Below, one piece after another: positions 7,918 through 16,731 of a stretch of 32,862 bases of DNA (positions are counted from its first letter, which is position 1; the number at the start of each line of letters is the position of its first letter). A program made the translations under genes and the position numbers. Source of the stretch: an uncultured Verrucomicrobiota bacterium (GTDB lineage: Bacteria > Verrucomicrobiota > Verrucomicrobiia > Verrucomicrobiales > Akkermansiaceae). The stretch covers positions 1 to 32,862 of the forward strand of contig CALMKO010000027.1 in NCBI GenBank assembly GCA_937867415.1. Direction: 5' to 3'. Below the pieces are notes generated by a model. It saw only the letters and a program-made list of their open reading frames with translations, was not told the origin of the DNA and made no database searches.

Positions 7918-9975
7918 TTAATCGAATGAAATCGCTCCGAACAGTGCTTTGAGGTAGCCGGCGGTCAGAATCTCGGGCGTGATGATCGGTTCCTGCCCGG
8001 GTGTGATCAACACATTCACCGGGATGGCCGTGCGGCCCAATTCGGCGAGTTTCGATTCGATCAGTGGATCAGGATTGGTCTTGTCCGCTTTGAACGCGAC
8101 CACCCCCCTTTCCTTCATCAGCGCAATGACCTCCTTGGAGTAGGCGGTGCGTTTGTTGACCTGGCAGGTGGCGCACCACTGAGCGGTGAAATCAATGAAA
8201 ACCGGGCTGCCTGATCCGAGCACTTCATCCACCCGTTCTTGAGACCATGGCTCCCAAATCAGCGCGGACTTCTCAGGAGGCCTGACCAACCAAAAACCAC
8301 CACCGGCGAAAAGCACAGTCAGTGCCAGCGCCACCCAGCGAACGCTCCGGGGTCGGTGCGGCAGGTTCCAACGCCCGTAAATCCAAGCCGCGACCGCGAT
8401 GCTGGTCATCCCGAATAGAGGACCCAGCATGTTTTCCAATCCGATCTGCCCCGCATAGACCCAGAACAGATATCCTGCGGTCGCAAACAGGAAAAATGAC
8501 ATCGCCTGCTTGAAACTCTCCATCCACCCGCCAGGCCTCGGGAGAAAATCAAGGAGCTTCGGAAAAATCGACAAAACCAAATACGGCAGCGACAGCCCCA
8601 TGGCCATCGCCACGAATGCTGCGAAAAACTGCACGGCGGGCAGCCCTACCGCCACACCGATCGCCGCTCCCAGAAACGGCGCCGAGCACGGCGTGGCGAC
8701 GATCGTGGCGAGCACACCCGAGAAAAACGCGCCACCCAGGCCCTGCTTGGATTGCAACGATCCGCCGACGGAAGTGGCGGATGTGCCGAGTTCAAAAAGC
8801 CCGAACATGTTCAGCGCCAGCACAAACATCAACAACATCAGCGTGAGCACCACCCAGGGCTCCTGAAGCTGGTAGCCCCAGCCTTTCGAGACACCCGAGG
8901 TCAGGCGGGCGATGAACAACACCCCGCTGAGCACGCCAAAGGAGACCAGCACACCTCCGGCGAACATCACTCCGTGAAGCGCGATCTTTTTCCGATCCGC
9001 ACCAGCCTGCTGCACGAAGCCCATGATCTTGAGCCCGATCACCGGAAAAACACAAGGCATCAGGTTCAAAATCAAGCCGCCTAACATCATGCCGCCGAGG
9101 ATCGGGAGATACTTGAAAAATGGCAGGGACTTCGGCGGCGCCGACGCAATGAGGGTTTCCGGAATTTCAAGCGGAGGAACACCCACGAGAATACCGGAAA
9201 CGGAACTTCCCTGCGGCACAGCCTTATCGAGGAAATCCATTTTGATTCGCCTTAACGTAACTACCCAGCCATCGCCGTCGCGCCGGATATCACCTCCCGC
9301 GCTGGCAGGTTGCAGGAAAGCCTCGTTCGGGATGAAGTCGCTGGGAGTGCCCTTGACGGACTCCGCGGGACTGATGCGGATCTGAACCTCGTCGCCGACC
9401 GGTTGGGCACTCACCACGAGACCCGGGACACCGCGCGCTTGATCCGCCCTCGCTTTTTCAAAAAGCGCCGAATGCGCCGGATCCATCTCCAGCTCCGCCC
9501 GCACCGGCAGCACAAGTTTCAGCACCTGCTCTTCACTGATGCAGCTATCCTTGCAGATTTGCCACTTGGCACTCGCTAACAGATCGACGGAGTCCCCCGC
9601 TTTTACACCAGCCGACACCCGTATGTCCGTCAGGAAAACCGGCGCACCTGCGTAGATGAAGCTTTTCCCGAAATAGCCATCCTTGACCTCGGGAACCGGC
9701 CATTGAATCGGTCCCGCAGTCAATCCATCTGGCAGCGTCCACTCGATGGTCGGTGGCAGCTCCACCCCCCCTGAGTTCTTGTAATAACTGTGCCATTCCG
9801 CAGGATGGACCAGCTGCAAGGCCACCGTGAATGACTTCCCCGGGGCGATCGCACTCACCTCCGACACAAGCCGTGCCTCGGAAGCCACTTTCACCCGGAC
9901 GCTTGCAACCTGGGCACTTCCAACATCAAAGCTGGCGAAGAAACAAACAAGCAGAGTGATCAGGCGATGCATCAT
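7918..9975 (-). CDS. DsbD/ScsB-type thiol:disulfide interchange protein
   Basis: A 685-aa inner-membrane protein that passes reducing power from cytosolic thioredoxin to the periplasm. A signal peptide (about 1-21, ending GSA/Q) leads to an N-terminal periplasmic DsbD-alpha/ScsB-like domain with a cysteine pair C141/C145 (CKDSC). The central membrane domain (about 285-560, about eight segments) holds the two half-site cysteines C308 (LMPCVFPVIGLK) and C430 (ATPCSAPFLGA). A C-terminal thioredoxin-like domain carries WCATC (C601, C604). All three redox pairs of the family are therefore present. The length is greater than E. coli DsbD (about 565 aa) because the N-terminal domain is of the larger ScsB type. 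Likely partners are periplasmic thioredoxins or cytochrome maturation factors, none of which lie in this window. Confidence 0.92.
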   Translation of the reverse strand: MMHRLITLLVCFFASFDVGSAQVASVRVKVASEARLVSEVSAIAPGKSFTVALQLVHPAEWHSYYKNSGGVELPPTIEWTLPDGLTAGPIQWPVPEVKDGYFGKSFIYAGAPVFLTDIRVSAGVKAGDSVDLLASAKWQICKDSCISEEQVLKLVLPVRAELEMDPAHSALFEKARADQARGVPGLVVSAQPVGDEVQIRISPAESVKGTPSDFIPNEAFLQPASAGGDIRRDGDGWVVTLRRIKMDFLDKAVPQGSSVSGILVGVPPLEIPETLIASAPPKSLPFFKYLPILGGMMLGGLILNLMPCVFPVIGLKIMGFVQQAGADRKKIALHGVMFAGGVLVSFGVLSGVLFIARLTSGVSKGWGYQLQEPWVVLTLMLLMFVLALNMFGLFELGTSATSVGGSLQSKQGLGGAFFSGVLATIVATPCSAPFLGAAIGVAVGLPAVQFFAAFVAMAMGLSLPYLVLSIFPKLLDFLPRPGGWMESFKQAMSFFLFATAGYLFWVYAGQIGLENMLGPLFGMTSIAVAAWIYGRWNLPHRPRSVRWVALALTVLFAGGGFWLVRPPEKSALIWEPWSQERVDEVLGSGSPVFIDFTAQWCATCQVNKRTAYSKEVIALMKERGVVAFKADKTNPDPLIESKLAELGRTAIPVNVLITPGQEPIITPEILTAGYLKALFGAISFD

Positions 9976-10076
9976 GATGACAGGGATTGGGCAGGAAGAG
10001 TCACAGGATCAAGCATTCATTCAAACCCTTTCGACATCATGGAAGGTTTCTGGTCTCGGTGGCCGTCCGAAGCTCG

Positions 10077-10874
10077 TCACTTGATCTTATGGCCATCGAG
10101 GGTTAAGCCGGTCATGCACCACTCATGCGCCTTCGTCAGGATCGGACGCTGGATGTATTCGGTGAAGCGAGTCGGCCATGAAGAACCATCTTCTGCTTTG
10201 ATATAGTTCCAGAACGTCACGTCCACATCCGCCCCGCGAGTGCTATCAAGTCCGTTGACGGAAAACTGGAACCGCTTCATCTGCCCGCTGTCCTTCCCGA
10301 TCCAGACGATGAAGTGATCCTCCGCCGTACTCCCGATGCCAGGGGACAAGCGTCCGGCGACCAAGTGACACGACTCGTGATCCATGCTGCGCTCCTTGAG
10401 AAGACGGAAATCACGTCCATTCGCGCCAAGCCAAGACGGACCGAACAGGAAAATCGTATAGGCGTCCGCAACAAGCGCCGCAGCGCCGATGACCTCCTCG
10501 TCTTGCGACCGCAGCCCGTTGAAAAGAACCTGTGTATCCCGCCCCTTGCGCAGAACACGCTTGCTGCCGCCGGGTCCGTGGTGAAGTTGCTCCACCTGCC
10601 GCTGGCGGGGCCGATAAGTCTCTTCCGAGCACCTTCGGAACTCCGGATCCGTCACCACGGGCTGCAGCTTGGTGGCGATGAAGCTCCACTCGCCCTCGTA
10701 AGCCACGTCCACCCGCTGCCGGTTCTTCCAAGGGTCCCCCTGTAATCTGGCCGCTCTTTCGAGAACCTCCACGGCGGCAGGCTGAGACCCCGCGACCACC
10801 CGCGGCCCCGGCAAGGGCAGACTCGAACAAGAGGCCAGAAGACAAACCCAAAATCCAATCAACACCACGCGCAT
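10077..10874 (-). CDS. Putative lipoprotein, unknown function
   Basis: A 265-aa protein with a short hydrophobic N-terminus and a lipobox LLASC (Cys16), so it should be a lipid-anchored envelope protein. The mature part has no motif I recognise with certainty. Its C-terminal half (FHTFIVWIG-like strand pattern, TFWNYIKAEDGSSWPTRFTEY) recalls the half-barrel strands of LolA-type lipoprotein carriers or related DUF families, but this is weak. It lies 101 bases upstream of the thiol reductase gene, same strand, and is divergent from the methyltransferase. The lipoprotein call is good; the function is unknown. Confidence 0.7.
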   Translation of the reverse strand: MRVVLIGFWVCLLASCSSLPLPGPRVVAGSQPAAVEVLERAARLQGDPWKNRQRVDVAYEGEWSFIATKLQPVVTDPEFRRCSEETYRPRQRQVEQLHHGPGGSKRVLRKGRDTQVLFNGLRSQDEEVIGAAALVADAYTIFLFGPSWLGANGRDFRLLKERSMDHESCHLVAGRLSPGIGSTAEDHFIVWIGKDSGQMKRFQFSVNGLDSTRGADVDVTFWNYIKAEDGSSWPTRFTEYIQRPILTKAHEWCMTGLTLDGHKIK

Positions 10875-10939
10875 CCTTCACGATAAACCACCCCCTGGCT
10901 CCGTCAAGGAATGGATTCCGCAGCACGCAGCCGACGCTT

Positions 10940-10960
10940 GCTGGATTTCAAACTTCCAGC
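10940..10960 (+). promoter_or_regulatory. Hairpin before the methyltransferase start
   Basis: GCTGGA (10940-10945) and TCCAGC (10955-10960) form a perfect 6-bp stem with a 9-base loop, ending 12 bases before the start codon. It could tune translation or be chance. No Shine-Dalgarno site lies between it and the ATG. Confidence 0.2.
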
Positions 10961-10972
10961 ATACAGTCGCCC

Positions 10973-11815
10973 ATGCCGCAATCACCACGCCGACCGTTCC
11001 AAGCCCAGAAAGGACGGAACTTCGCGAAAAACCCCGGGAAAAAGCCGCCATCCAAGGATCAAGGCTGGGACCCGGTCGCTTCTTGGTATGACAAGCTGGT
11101 CGGAGAAACCGGCTCGGACTACCACCGCAATCTCATCCTGCCAGCGACCCTCCGGATGCTCGACCCCAAGCCGGGGGAATCCATCATCGATGTTTGCTGC
11201 GGCCAGGGCGTGTTGGTGAATCCGCTGTTGGAATCGAAAATCGCGCGCTTCACCGGCATCGACGCCAGTCCGCGTCTGATCGCTTCCGCCAAGGCCCGCC
11301 ATGGCGCGGACCCGCGGGTATCACTGCTTGTCGCGGACGCCTGCCTGCCCGGCCCCTGGGCCGGTGGCACCCATGACGCCGCAACCTGCATCATGGCCGT
11401 CCATGACGTGCCGGACATCGTCGCCCTGTTCTCGAACATATCCCGCGCCCTGAAGCCCGGAGCACGCGCCGTTCTCGTCTTCATGCACCCCTGTTTCCGC
11501 ATCCCGCGCAAGACCCATTGGGGTTGGGATGCCGATCAAAAAATCCAATATCGCCGTCTCGACGCTTACTCAACACCGCAGGAAATCCCCATCACCACCC
11601 ACCCGGGAAAAGCGACGGGCGAGCAAACCGTTTTCTACCATCGTCCCCTGGCCACACTTCTCACCGCCATCGGCAGCGGCGGCCTGGCCGTCACGGCCTG
11701 CGAAGAACTTTACAGCCACAGGCGCTCCCAGTCCGGCCCCTTCAGCAAGGCGGAACACCGCGCCGCAGAGGAATTCCCCATGTTCATCGCACTCAAGGCG
11801 GTGAAACCCGCCTGA
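10973..11815 (+). CDS. SAM-dependent class I methyltransferase
   Basis: A 280-aa cytosolic protein with a Rossmann methyltransferase fold. A basic N-terminal tail (about 1-30, rich in Lys, Arg and Pro) precedes WDPVASWYDKLVG. Motif I is IIDVCCGQG (71-79), followed by an acidic strand end (GIDAS, about 95-99) and later a D-A-C-L-P stretch and PG(AR)AVLVFMHPCFR, the post-motif region of the UbiE/Methyltransf_11 type. The substrate cannot be read from the sequence; the closing YSHRRSQSGPFSKAEHRAAEEFPMF stretch resembles small-molecule methyltransferases of this class. It stands alone on the plus strand, convergent with cysA (49-base gap) and divergent from the lipoprotein gene. Confidence 0.85.
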   Translation: MPQSPRRPFQAQKGRNFAKNPGKKPPSKDQGWDPVASWYDKLVGETGSDYHRNLILPATLRMLDPKPGESIIDVCCGQGVLVNPLLESKIARFTGIDASPRLIASAKARHGADPRVSLLVADACLPGPWAGGTHDAATCIMAVHDVPDIVALFSNISRALKPGARAVLVFMHPCFRIPRKTHWGWDADQKIQYRRLDAYSTPQEIPITTHPGKATGEQTVFYHRPLATLLTAIGSGGLAVTACEELYSHRRSQSGPFSKAEHRAAEEFPMFIALKAVKPA

Positions 11816-11864
11816 TACGCCTTGCACGCCGGATTCATAACCCACTTGCTCCGCGCTCCCGGAT

Positions 11865-12857
11865 CTAACGGACCCGCTCCGCCACCAGCGGGCGCACCGC
11901 CACCTCATCGCCGACGCTCAGACTGAGCTCTGCGAGTTGGCGGCGCGAGAGTTCGATATCCAAAAACTGGCCGTCATGGAGTTTGGCGGTGAGAGTCGCG
12001 ACCGGGCCGGCTGAAAACAGGTGATGGACCTGGGCTAGGGAGTCGGTGGAAGGATCAAACTCCGCGGCAAACAGCACCTCGATTTCATGCGGACGCACAT
12101 AACGGGTATCATTTCCGAACCCCAGCTTGTTCACATTCCCCAAAAATTCATAGACGAAGGGCGTCCGGGGCTGATCATACACCGTCTGAGGATTTCCCAC
12201 TTGTTCAATGCGCGCGTTCCGCATGACCACCACTTGGTCCGCGAGTTCAAGAGCCTCCTCCTGGTCATGGGTTACAAAAAGAGTGGTGAGGCCGATTTCA
12301 TCATGGAAAACACGCAGCCAACGCCGGAGATCCTTGCGAACCTGGGCATCGAGCGCCCCGAATGGCTCATCCAGCAAGAGCACCTTGGGGCGGATCGCCA
12401 GTGCGCGGGCAAGAGCCACCCGCTGGCGTTGCCCGCCGGAAAGTTCGTGCGGGCGGCGACCTTCGAGTCCATCCAGTTTTACCAACTTCAGAAGCTCCAT
12501 CACCCTGCGGCGGATCTCCTCAGCTTGCAGCCTGGAACTGCGGGGAGCAACACTCAACCCGAACGCGATGTTCTGCGCCACCGTCATATGGCGGAACAAT
12601 GCATAGTGCTGAAACACAAATCCCACTCCCCGCTTGCCGGCAGGGATTGCACTGACATCCTCTCCATGGAACGCGATCCTTCCCGACCCTGGATCCGCGA
12701 ATTCCAGCCCGGCAACAATCCGCAGGAGTGTCGTTTTTCCCGAACCCGAAGGACCAAGCAAAGCCGTGAGGGAACCATCCGGCACCTCAAGAGATAGATC
12801 ATCGAGCGCCGTATAACTCCCGAACGATTTGCGAAGCGATTGAATTGAAATAGACAT
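11865..12857 (-). CDS. cysA: CysA, sulfate ABC transporter ATPase
   Basis: The 330-aa ATPase subunit that powers sulfate (and often thiosulfate) import. Walker A is GPSGSGKTT (35-43), the signature LSGGQ is at 139-143, Walker B LLLDEP at 160-165, the D-loop GALD follows, and the switch histidine is H197 (VTHDQEE). The C-terminal TOBE-like regulatory region (about 235-330) is present, and [19 protein letters not shown] is typical of CysA. It is the last gene of the module, 26 bases after cysW. The stop is TAG. Confidence 0.95.
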   Translation of the reverse strand: MSISIQSLRKSFGSYTALDDLSLEVPDGSLTALLGPSGSGKTTLLRIVAGLEFADPGSGRIAFHGEDVSAIPAGKRGVGFVFQHYALFRHMTVAQNIAFGLSVAPRSSRLQAEEIRRRVMELLKLVKLDGLEGRRPHELSGGQRQRVALARALAIRPKVLLLDEPFGALDAQVRKDLRRWLRVFHDEIGLTTLFVTHDQEEALELADQVVVMRNARIEQVGNPQTVYDQPRTPFVYEFLGNVNKLGFGNDTRYVRPHEIEVLFAAEFDPSTDSLAQVHHLFSAGPVATLTAKLHDGQFLDIELSRRQLAELSLSVGDEVAVRPLVAERVR

Positions 12858-12883
12858 CTTGTGATTGAGGCGATGATGAAGTT

Positions 12884-13720
12884 TTAGTTTCCAGTAGACG
12901 AGTGGCCCGACCAGCGCTCGATGAGGCCCTTCAGGCCGAGAGTCACAAGCGCAAGCAAGGCAAGCAACGTGGCGCAGGCAAAAGCCGCGCTGAATTGATA
13001 TTCATTATACAGCACTTCCACATGCAGCGGCAAGGTGTTGGTCTCGCCCCGGATATGCCCCGACACCACGGATACGGCGCCGAACTCCCCCATCGCCCGG
13101 GCATTGCAAAGAAGGATACCATATAACAATCCCCACTTAATGTTAGGCAGCGTGACGCGCCAGAAAATGTTCCAGCCACTTGCACCCAGGGTCACCGCAG
13201 CCTCCTCCTGGTCATTTCCCTGCGAATCCATGAGCGGAATCAGCTCACGTGCGACAAACGGGAACGTCACGAAAACCGTCGCCAGAATGATACCGGGCAA
13301 GGCGAAGATGATCTCAATATCTCGCTCTGCCAACCATGGACCGAACCACCCCTTGGCTCCGAAGAGCAACACCCATACCAGCCCGGCAATCACGGGTGAA
13401 ACGGCGAATGGCAGATCGATGAGTGACAGGAGAAGTGCCCGTCCCTTGAAACGGAACTTGGTAATCAACCACGCCGCGCTGATTCCAAAAACTGTATTCA
13501 GCGGCACAGATATACCAGCCGCAAGAAGCGTCAACCGAATCGCCGATTGCGCCGCATCATCTTCCAGCGCCGCGAAAAAAACTTCCCAGCCGCGTCGCAA
13601 GGCTTCTGCAAAAACCGCAAACAAGGGAAGGAGCAAAAACAGCGTCAGAACGAAAATGGCTCCGGTGATAAGAACGAATCTGACCGCACGGCTCTCTGTG
13701 ATGGGTGATCTGGGATTCAT
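12884..13720 (-). CDS. cysW: CysW, sulfate ABC transporter permease
   Basis: A 278-aa inner-membrane permease with about six membrane segments. The coupling loop contains a family EAA-type motif ([27 protein letters not shown]) that docks onto the ATPase. [25 protein letters not shown] is typical of CysW. It pairs with CysT to form the channel. Start spacing to cysT is 9 bases, to cysA 26 bases, in one operon. Confidence 0.94.
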   Translation of the reverse strand: MNPRSPITESRAVRFVLITGAIFVLTLFLLLPLFAVFAEALRRGWEVFFAALEDDAAQSAIRLTLLAAGISVPLNTVFGISAAWLITKFRFKGRALLLSLIDLPFAVSPVIAGLVWVLLFGAKGWFGPWLAERDIEIIFALPGIILATVFVTFPFVARELIPLMDSQGNDQEEAAVTLGASGWNIFWRVTLPNIKWGLLYGILLCNARAMGEFGAVSVVSGHIRGETNTLPLHVEVLYNEYQFSAAFACATLLALLALVTLGLKGLIERWSGHSSTGN

Positions 13721-13729
13721 GAATGATGG

Positions 13730-14551
13730 TTAACGATGCTGCCAGTCCATCCGGCGCTGCAAGAGGTTGATCAGGAGCAACAACAGGAACGAAACCGTCA
13801 GCATCGCAGCCGCGATCACGGATGCGGCGCCATACTTGAACTGCTCCAATTGCGAGACGATGAGCAAAGGCAGGATCTCCGTTTTCATGGGGAGGTTACC
13901 CGAAATAAAGATCACCGACCCGTATTCACCGATCGCCCGGGCGAAAGCCAGCGCGAATCCAGTGACAAGCGCGGGTGTAAGCATCGGAAGGATCACCCTC
14001 CAAAATACCGTCCACCGGTCGGCACCCAAGGTCGCCGCAGCCTCTTCGATGTCTTTTCCAAGATCCTCCATGACAGGCTGAACCGTTCTAACTACGAAGG
14101 GAAAGCCAATGAAAGTGAGCGCGATGAACACCCCAAGCGAGTTATAGGCAGCCTGGATTCCCAACTTTTCCAAATGAATGCCAATCCAGCCGTTCGGCGC
14201 GTAGATCTGGGTGAGAGTGATTCCTGCCACCGCCGTTGGCAAGGCGAAGGGCAGATCCACCATCCCATCGAGCAATCTCTTCCCGGGGAACTCATAGCGC
14301 ACAAGCACCCAAGTCACCAACAGCCCGAGAACCACACTGACCATCGCCGCAGCGGCGCTCGCGCCAAAGGTAAGCTTGGCCGCTTGTAACACCCGCCGCG
14401 TGGTGAGTATTTCCCACCATTCCGCAGGCCCGACCCCGGCGGCTTTGAGAAACAACGCCGCAAGAGGAATCATGATGATCAAACCGAGGTAGATCACGGT
14501 GACGCCAAGTGAGAGGCTAAAGCCGGGGATGACACGTTTCTTGCAAGCCAT
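13730..14551 (-). CDS. cysT: CysT (CysU), sulfate ABC transporter permease
   Basis: A 273-aa permease with about six membrane segments, partner of CysW. Key stretches are [21 protein letters not shown], the EAA-type loop ([23 protein letters not shown]), and [19 protein letters not shown], all usual for CysT. Length and order (binding protein, CysT, CysW, CysA) match the classic operon. It starts 20 bases downstream of the sbp stop. Confidence 0.94.
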   Translation of the reverse strand: MACKKRVIPGFSLSLGVTVIYLGLIIMIPLAALFLKAAGVGPAEWWEILTTRRVLQAAKLTFGASAAAAMVSVVLGLLVTWVLVRYEFPGKRLLDGMVDLPFALPTAVAGITLTQIYAPNGWIGIHLEKLGIQAAYNSLGVFIALTFIGFPFVVRTVQPVMEDLGKDIEEAAATLGADRWTVFWRVILPMLTPALVTGFALAFARAIGEYGSVIFISGNLPMKTEILPLLIVSQLEQFKYGAASVIAAAMLTVSFLLLLLINLLQRRMDWQHR

Positions 14552-14571
14552 AGGATTTAAAAAGGTTCGTT

Positions 14572-15588
14572 CTAACGTATTTGATAGATCAGGTCGAAGG
14601 TGCCGCCATCATCGAAGTGTTCCTTCTGCGCCTTGGCCCAGCCACCGAATACGGAATCGATGGTGACGAGGGGGATCTCGGGGAATCGGGACTTGAACCT
14701 GGCCGCCACCTCAGGATTTCGTGGGCGATAGTAGTGTTTGGCAGCGACTTCCTGAGCAGCAGCCGTATAGAGAAACTCAAGATACCGCTGTGCCGCCGCA
14801 CCCGATCCATGCTTGTCGGTATTCTTGGAAACGACAGCCACCGGCGGCTCGGCAAGAATGCTGAGCGATGGGTAGATGATCATCGTTTTTCCCGGGAACT
14901 CCTTTTCGATGAGGTGCGCCTCGTTCTCCCATGACAGGAACACATCTCCGATCCCCCGCTGCGCGAAGGTCGTGGTGGAGGCGCGGGCACCGGCATCCAA
15001 TACAGGAACATTCGCGAACAGACGTTTCATATAACTCAGAACCTGTTCGCGGTCGCCCTGCATCGACTGCTCGGCCCAGGCCCAGGCGGCGAGGTAGTTC
15101 CAGCGCGCGCCACCAGACGTTTTCGGATTCGGGGTGATGACTTGCACTCCGGGCCTTGCCAGATCCGCCCAGTCCTTGATCCCTTTTGGATTTCCCGACC
15201 GCACGACGAAAACGATGGTTGAAGTGTAAGGCGCGGATTTGTCAGGCAGCAGCGTCTGCCAGTCTTTGGGCAGAAGATTCCGCTCCTGATGCAAGATGTC
15301 GATATCGCCAGCAAGAGCAAGAGTCACAACATCCGCCGCAAGACCATCCATCACCGCGCGAGCTTGTTTTCCAGAGCCGCCATGCGACTGGGTGATCGTG
15401 ACTTTACCGCCAGTTTCCCCATGCCATTCCTTTTCAAAAAGCGGATTGATCTCCGCATAAAACTCGCGGGTCGGATCATAGGAAACATTGAGCAGCTTGA
15501 TCCCGCCGCTGCTGGATTTCCTGCTGGTGCAAGCATTGACTAAGAACGGAATCACTAAAATGGCGATGAGTTGTCGGAATGGTTTCAT
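14572..15588 (-). CDS. sbp: Sulfate-binding lipoprotein (Sbp/CysP)
   Basis: A 338-aa solute-binding protein delivering sulfate to the CysTWA importer. The start chosen is the ATG at 15586-15588, because it begins a hydrophobic signal with lipobox LVNAC (Cys20); the open frame runs further upstream to 15876 but that part has no signal sequence and covers a terminator-like hairpin. Family signatures are [11 protein letters not shown] (about 34-44) and [18 protein letters not shown]. As a lipoprotein it is presumably tethered to a membrane, whereas the E. coli protein is soluble. Sbp and thiosulfate-binding CysP cannot be told apart from this reading. The 232-base leader before it is unusually long for this compact region. 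Confidence 0.93.
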   Translation of the reverse strand: MKPFRQLIAILVIPFLVNACTSRKSSSGGIKLLNVSYDPTREFYAEINPLFEKEWHGETGGKVTITQSHGGSGKQARAVMDGLAADVVTLALAGDIDILHQERNLLPKDWQTLLPDKSAPYTSTIVFVVRSGNPKGIKDWADLARPGVQVITPNPKTSGGARWNYLAAWAWAEQSMQGDREQVLSYMKRLFANVPVLDAGARASTTTFAQRGIGDVFLSWENEAHLIEKEFPGKTMIIYPSLSILAEPPVAVVSKNTDKHGSGAAAQRYLEFLYTAAAQEVAAKHYYRPRNPEVAARFKSRFPEIPLVTIDSVFGGWAKAQKEHFDDGGTFDLIYQIR

Positions 15589-15651
15589 GGTATTGGAGAG
15601 TGCGTCGGCACCCGGTGATCCGGTGGGCATCTGCATGAATGGTCGAAATTG

Positions 15652-15669
15652 CCTCCGGATTTCCGGCGG
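15652..15669 (-). promoter_or_regulatory. Second leader hairpin, able to compete with the terminator stem
   Basis: Arms 15652-15658 and 15663-15669 form a CCGG/CCGG stem with loop ATTT, extended past one mismatch by two G-C pairs. The arm 15663-15669 is also a perfect 7-bp complement of 15684-15690, the proximal arm of the U8 hairpin. Two exclusive folds are therefore possible. Because this arm is transcribed after the U-run, it cannot block termination by itself in simple kinetic terms. Confidence 0.35.
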
Positions 15670-15673
15670 GCGT

Positions 15674-15771
15674 AAAAAAAAGACCGCCGGGAAGCGGAGG
15701 ACGATCGTGCACAAACCACCGCGTAGAAGACGCTTCGGGTGCTTGGGCAATGATCGATCCCTCCGGCGGTC
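15674..15771 (-). terminator. Long hairpin with U8 in the sbp leader (attenuator candidate)
   Basis: On the minus strand a perfect 9-bp stem, GACCGCCGG (15771-15763) with CCGGCGGTC (15690-15682), is followed at once by eight Us (15681-15674). This is an intrinsic-terminator layout pointing toward sbp. The roughly 70 bases between the arms fold further: AGG/CCT and a GATCG/CGATC stem continue the helix, then CACC/GGTG (15741-15738 with 15720-15717), capped by a GCGT-CTTCT-ACGC hairpin (15733-15721). It lies between yezD (stop at 15821) and sbp (start at 15588). It may simply end the yezD transcript or may be the expression platform of a cis-acting RNA. It does not match the SAM-I core I know. 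Confidence 0.6.
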
Positions 15772-15820
15772 CGGTCGGTCTCTTCTGGCATGGGCGGCAG
15801 CCCACTGAGGTGATGTAAAA

Positions 15821-16021
15821 TTATTTCTTGGTGAGGGCCGCGTCATCTCTCGACGCGAGGAAGCGTGTTTTTTCAATGCTTTCCACCTGAGTCACCCGCC
15901 CTTCGTGGATGGTGATCTGGACCGATCCGTAGCGAAGATGGGCCACGTTCTGGCGAACCACTTCGAGCCAATCGTGTTGGGTGGCGGGTGCGGAAAAGCT
16001 TTCAGAGGGGGTCGTGCTCAT
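15821..16021 (-). CDS. YezD family (DUF2292) small protein
   Basis: A 66-aa protein; the conserved core is [19 protein letters not shown] followed by [18 protein letters not shown]. The combination YGSV-x-I-x-IH-x-GRV-x-Q-x-E-x-x-EK-x-R is the hallmark of the YezD/DUF2292 family, small proteins of unknown biochemistry that I recall being found beside sulfate or sulfur-assimilation genes. The start is set at the ATG at 16019-16021: longer readings run into the regulator gene in another frame and are not family-like. It overlaps the 3' end of the Rrf2 gene by 20 bases, so the two are surely cotranscribed and probably translationally coupled. A role in sulfur-limited growth is inferred from context only. 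Confidence 0.85.
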   Translation of the reverse strand: MSTTPSESFSAPATQHDWLEVVRQNVAHLRYGSVQITIHEGRVTQVESIEKTRFLASRDDAALTKK

Positions 16022-16592
16022 GGATGACTGGAGGTTGACTGACAAGTTGGGAGAGACCGGCAAGCAGGCCGTCCGAGGGATCCGCTTTGCGCTTCGATGA
16101 ATGCGCCGCCCCAGCCATAGCCTCCTCGTTGGCAAATGGCGGCACGATCCCGTCGCGGCGCATTTTCCGGATCGTGACCTCGACGACTTGGCCGAGCGTG
16201 TAACGGTCGAGGATCTTGGCGATGGCATTCCGGACATCAATCATGATCATCCGCAATCCACAGTGATCCTCATCAGGGCAGCTGCACGGCTGGTAAGCAT
16301 TCTCGCTGGCGCAGCAGATCGGAGCCAAGCGCCCATCCATCAGCCGGACCAGCTCGCCGATGCCGATCTCACTCGCTGGCTTCGCAAGCGAATACCCCCC
16401 GAACTTGCCTCGGTGGGTCTCGACGATTCCTGCCTCTCGCAGCTCTTGAAGAATACGCTCCACAAACTTGAGCGGCAGCCGGTTCACCTCTGCAAGCTCC
16501 GCTCCGGAAACCGTCGCGCGCCCGACCTCCGCGGCCATCCCGAGATTGATGGTCGCACGCAACGCGTATTCAGCTTTTTTTGAAAGGTGCAT
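16002..16592 (-). CDS. Rrf2-family transcriptional regulator
   Basis: A 196-aa regulator with the Rrf2 winged-helix domain at the N-terminus (MHLSKKAEYALRATINLG; LPLKFVERILQELREAGIVE; RGKFGGYSLAKP). The sensing region has five cysteines: C93, C94, C103, C105 and C111, ending CPDEDHCGLR. IscR and NsrR use three cysteines in this loop for an iron-sulfur cluster; the spacing here differs but could also hold a cluster or act as a thiol switch. A C-terminal tail of about 50 residues beyond the usual 140-150 aa is low in complexity and overlaps yezD. By position it is the likely regulator of the sulfate importer and of itself, as CymR is for sulfur genes in Firmicutes. Confidence 0.88.
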   Translation of the reverse strand: MHLSKKAEYALRATINLGMAAEVGRATVSGAELAEVNRLPLKFVERILQELREAGIVETHRGKFGGYSLAKPASEIGIGELVRLMDGRLAPICCASENAYQPCSCPDEDHCGLRMIMIDVRNAIAKILDRYTLGQVVEVTIRKMRRDGIVPPFANEEAMAGAAHSSKRKADPSDGLLAGLSQLVSQPPVIHEHDPL

Positions 16593-16731
16593 TCGTTAAT
16601 CTGGATGAAACAGTAGGGATTAAAACCGGGGATTCAAGAAAAATTTTCGGATTTTTAAAAACAGGTCGATTTTTGGAATGATTCTCTTCTTTCTTGATCC
16701 AGCGGAGTGGGTTGATGAGACTGCCATTCTC
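16593..16731. promoter_or_regulatory. AT-rich divergent control region, rrf2 / NHL gene
   Basis: 139 bases between divergent starts, much richer in A and T than the surroundings. It holds a direct repeat GGGATT (16616-16621 and 16629-16634, 13-base period) 24-42 bases upstream of the rrf2 start, a good place for an operator. It also holds a palindrome AAAAAT-TTTCGG-ATTTTT (about 16639-16656) and a repeated GATTTTT (16650-16656 and 16668-16674). No clear -35/-10 pair could be assigned. Confidence 0.4.

Noticed and set aside
15652-15771. SAM-I riboswitch in the sbp leader
   Set aside because: The core GAUGAAACCCGGCAACC-like segment and the kink-turn arrangement are not present; only general hairpins are.
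15589-15876. N-terminal extension of the sulfate-binding protein frame
   Set aside because: The extension has no signal peptide, covers the U8 hairpin and runs into yezD; the inner ATG starts a perfect lipoprotein signal.
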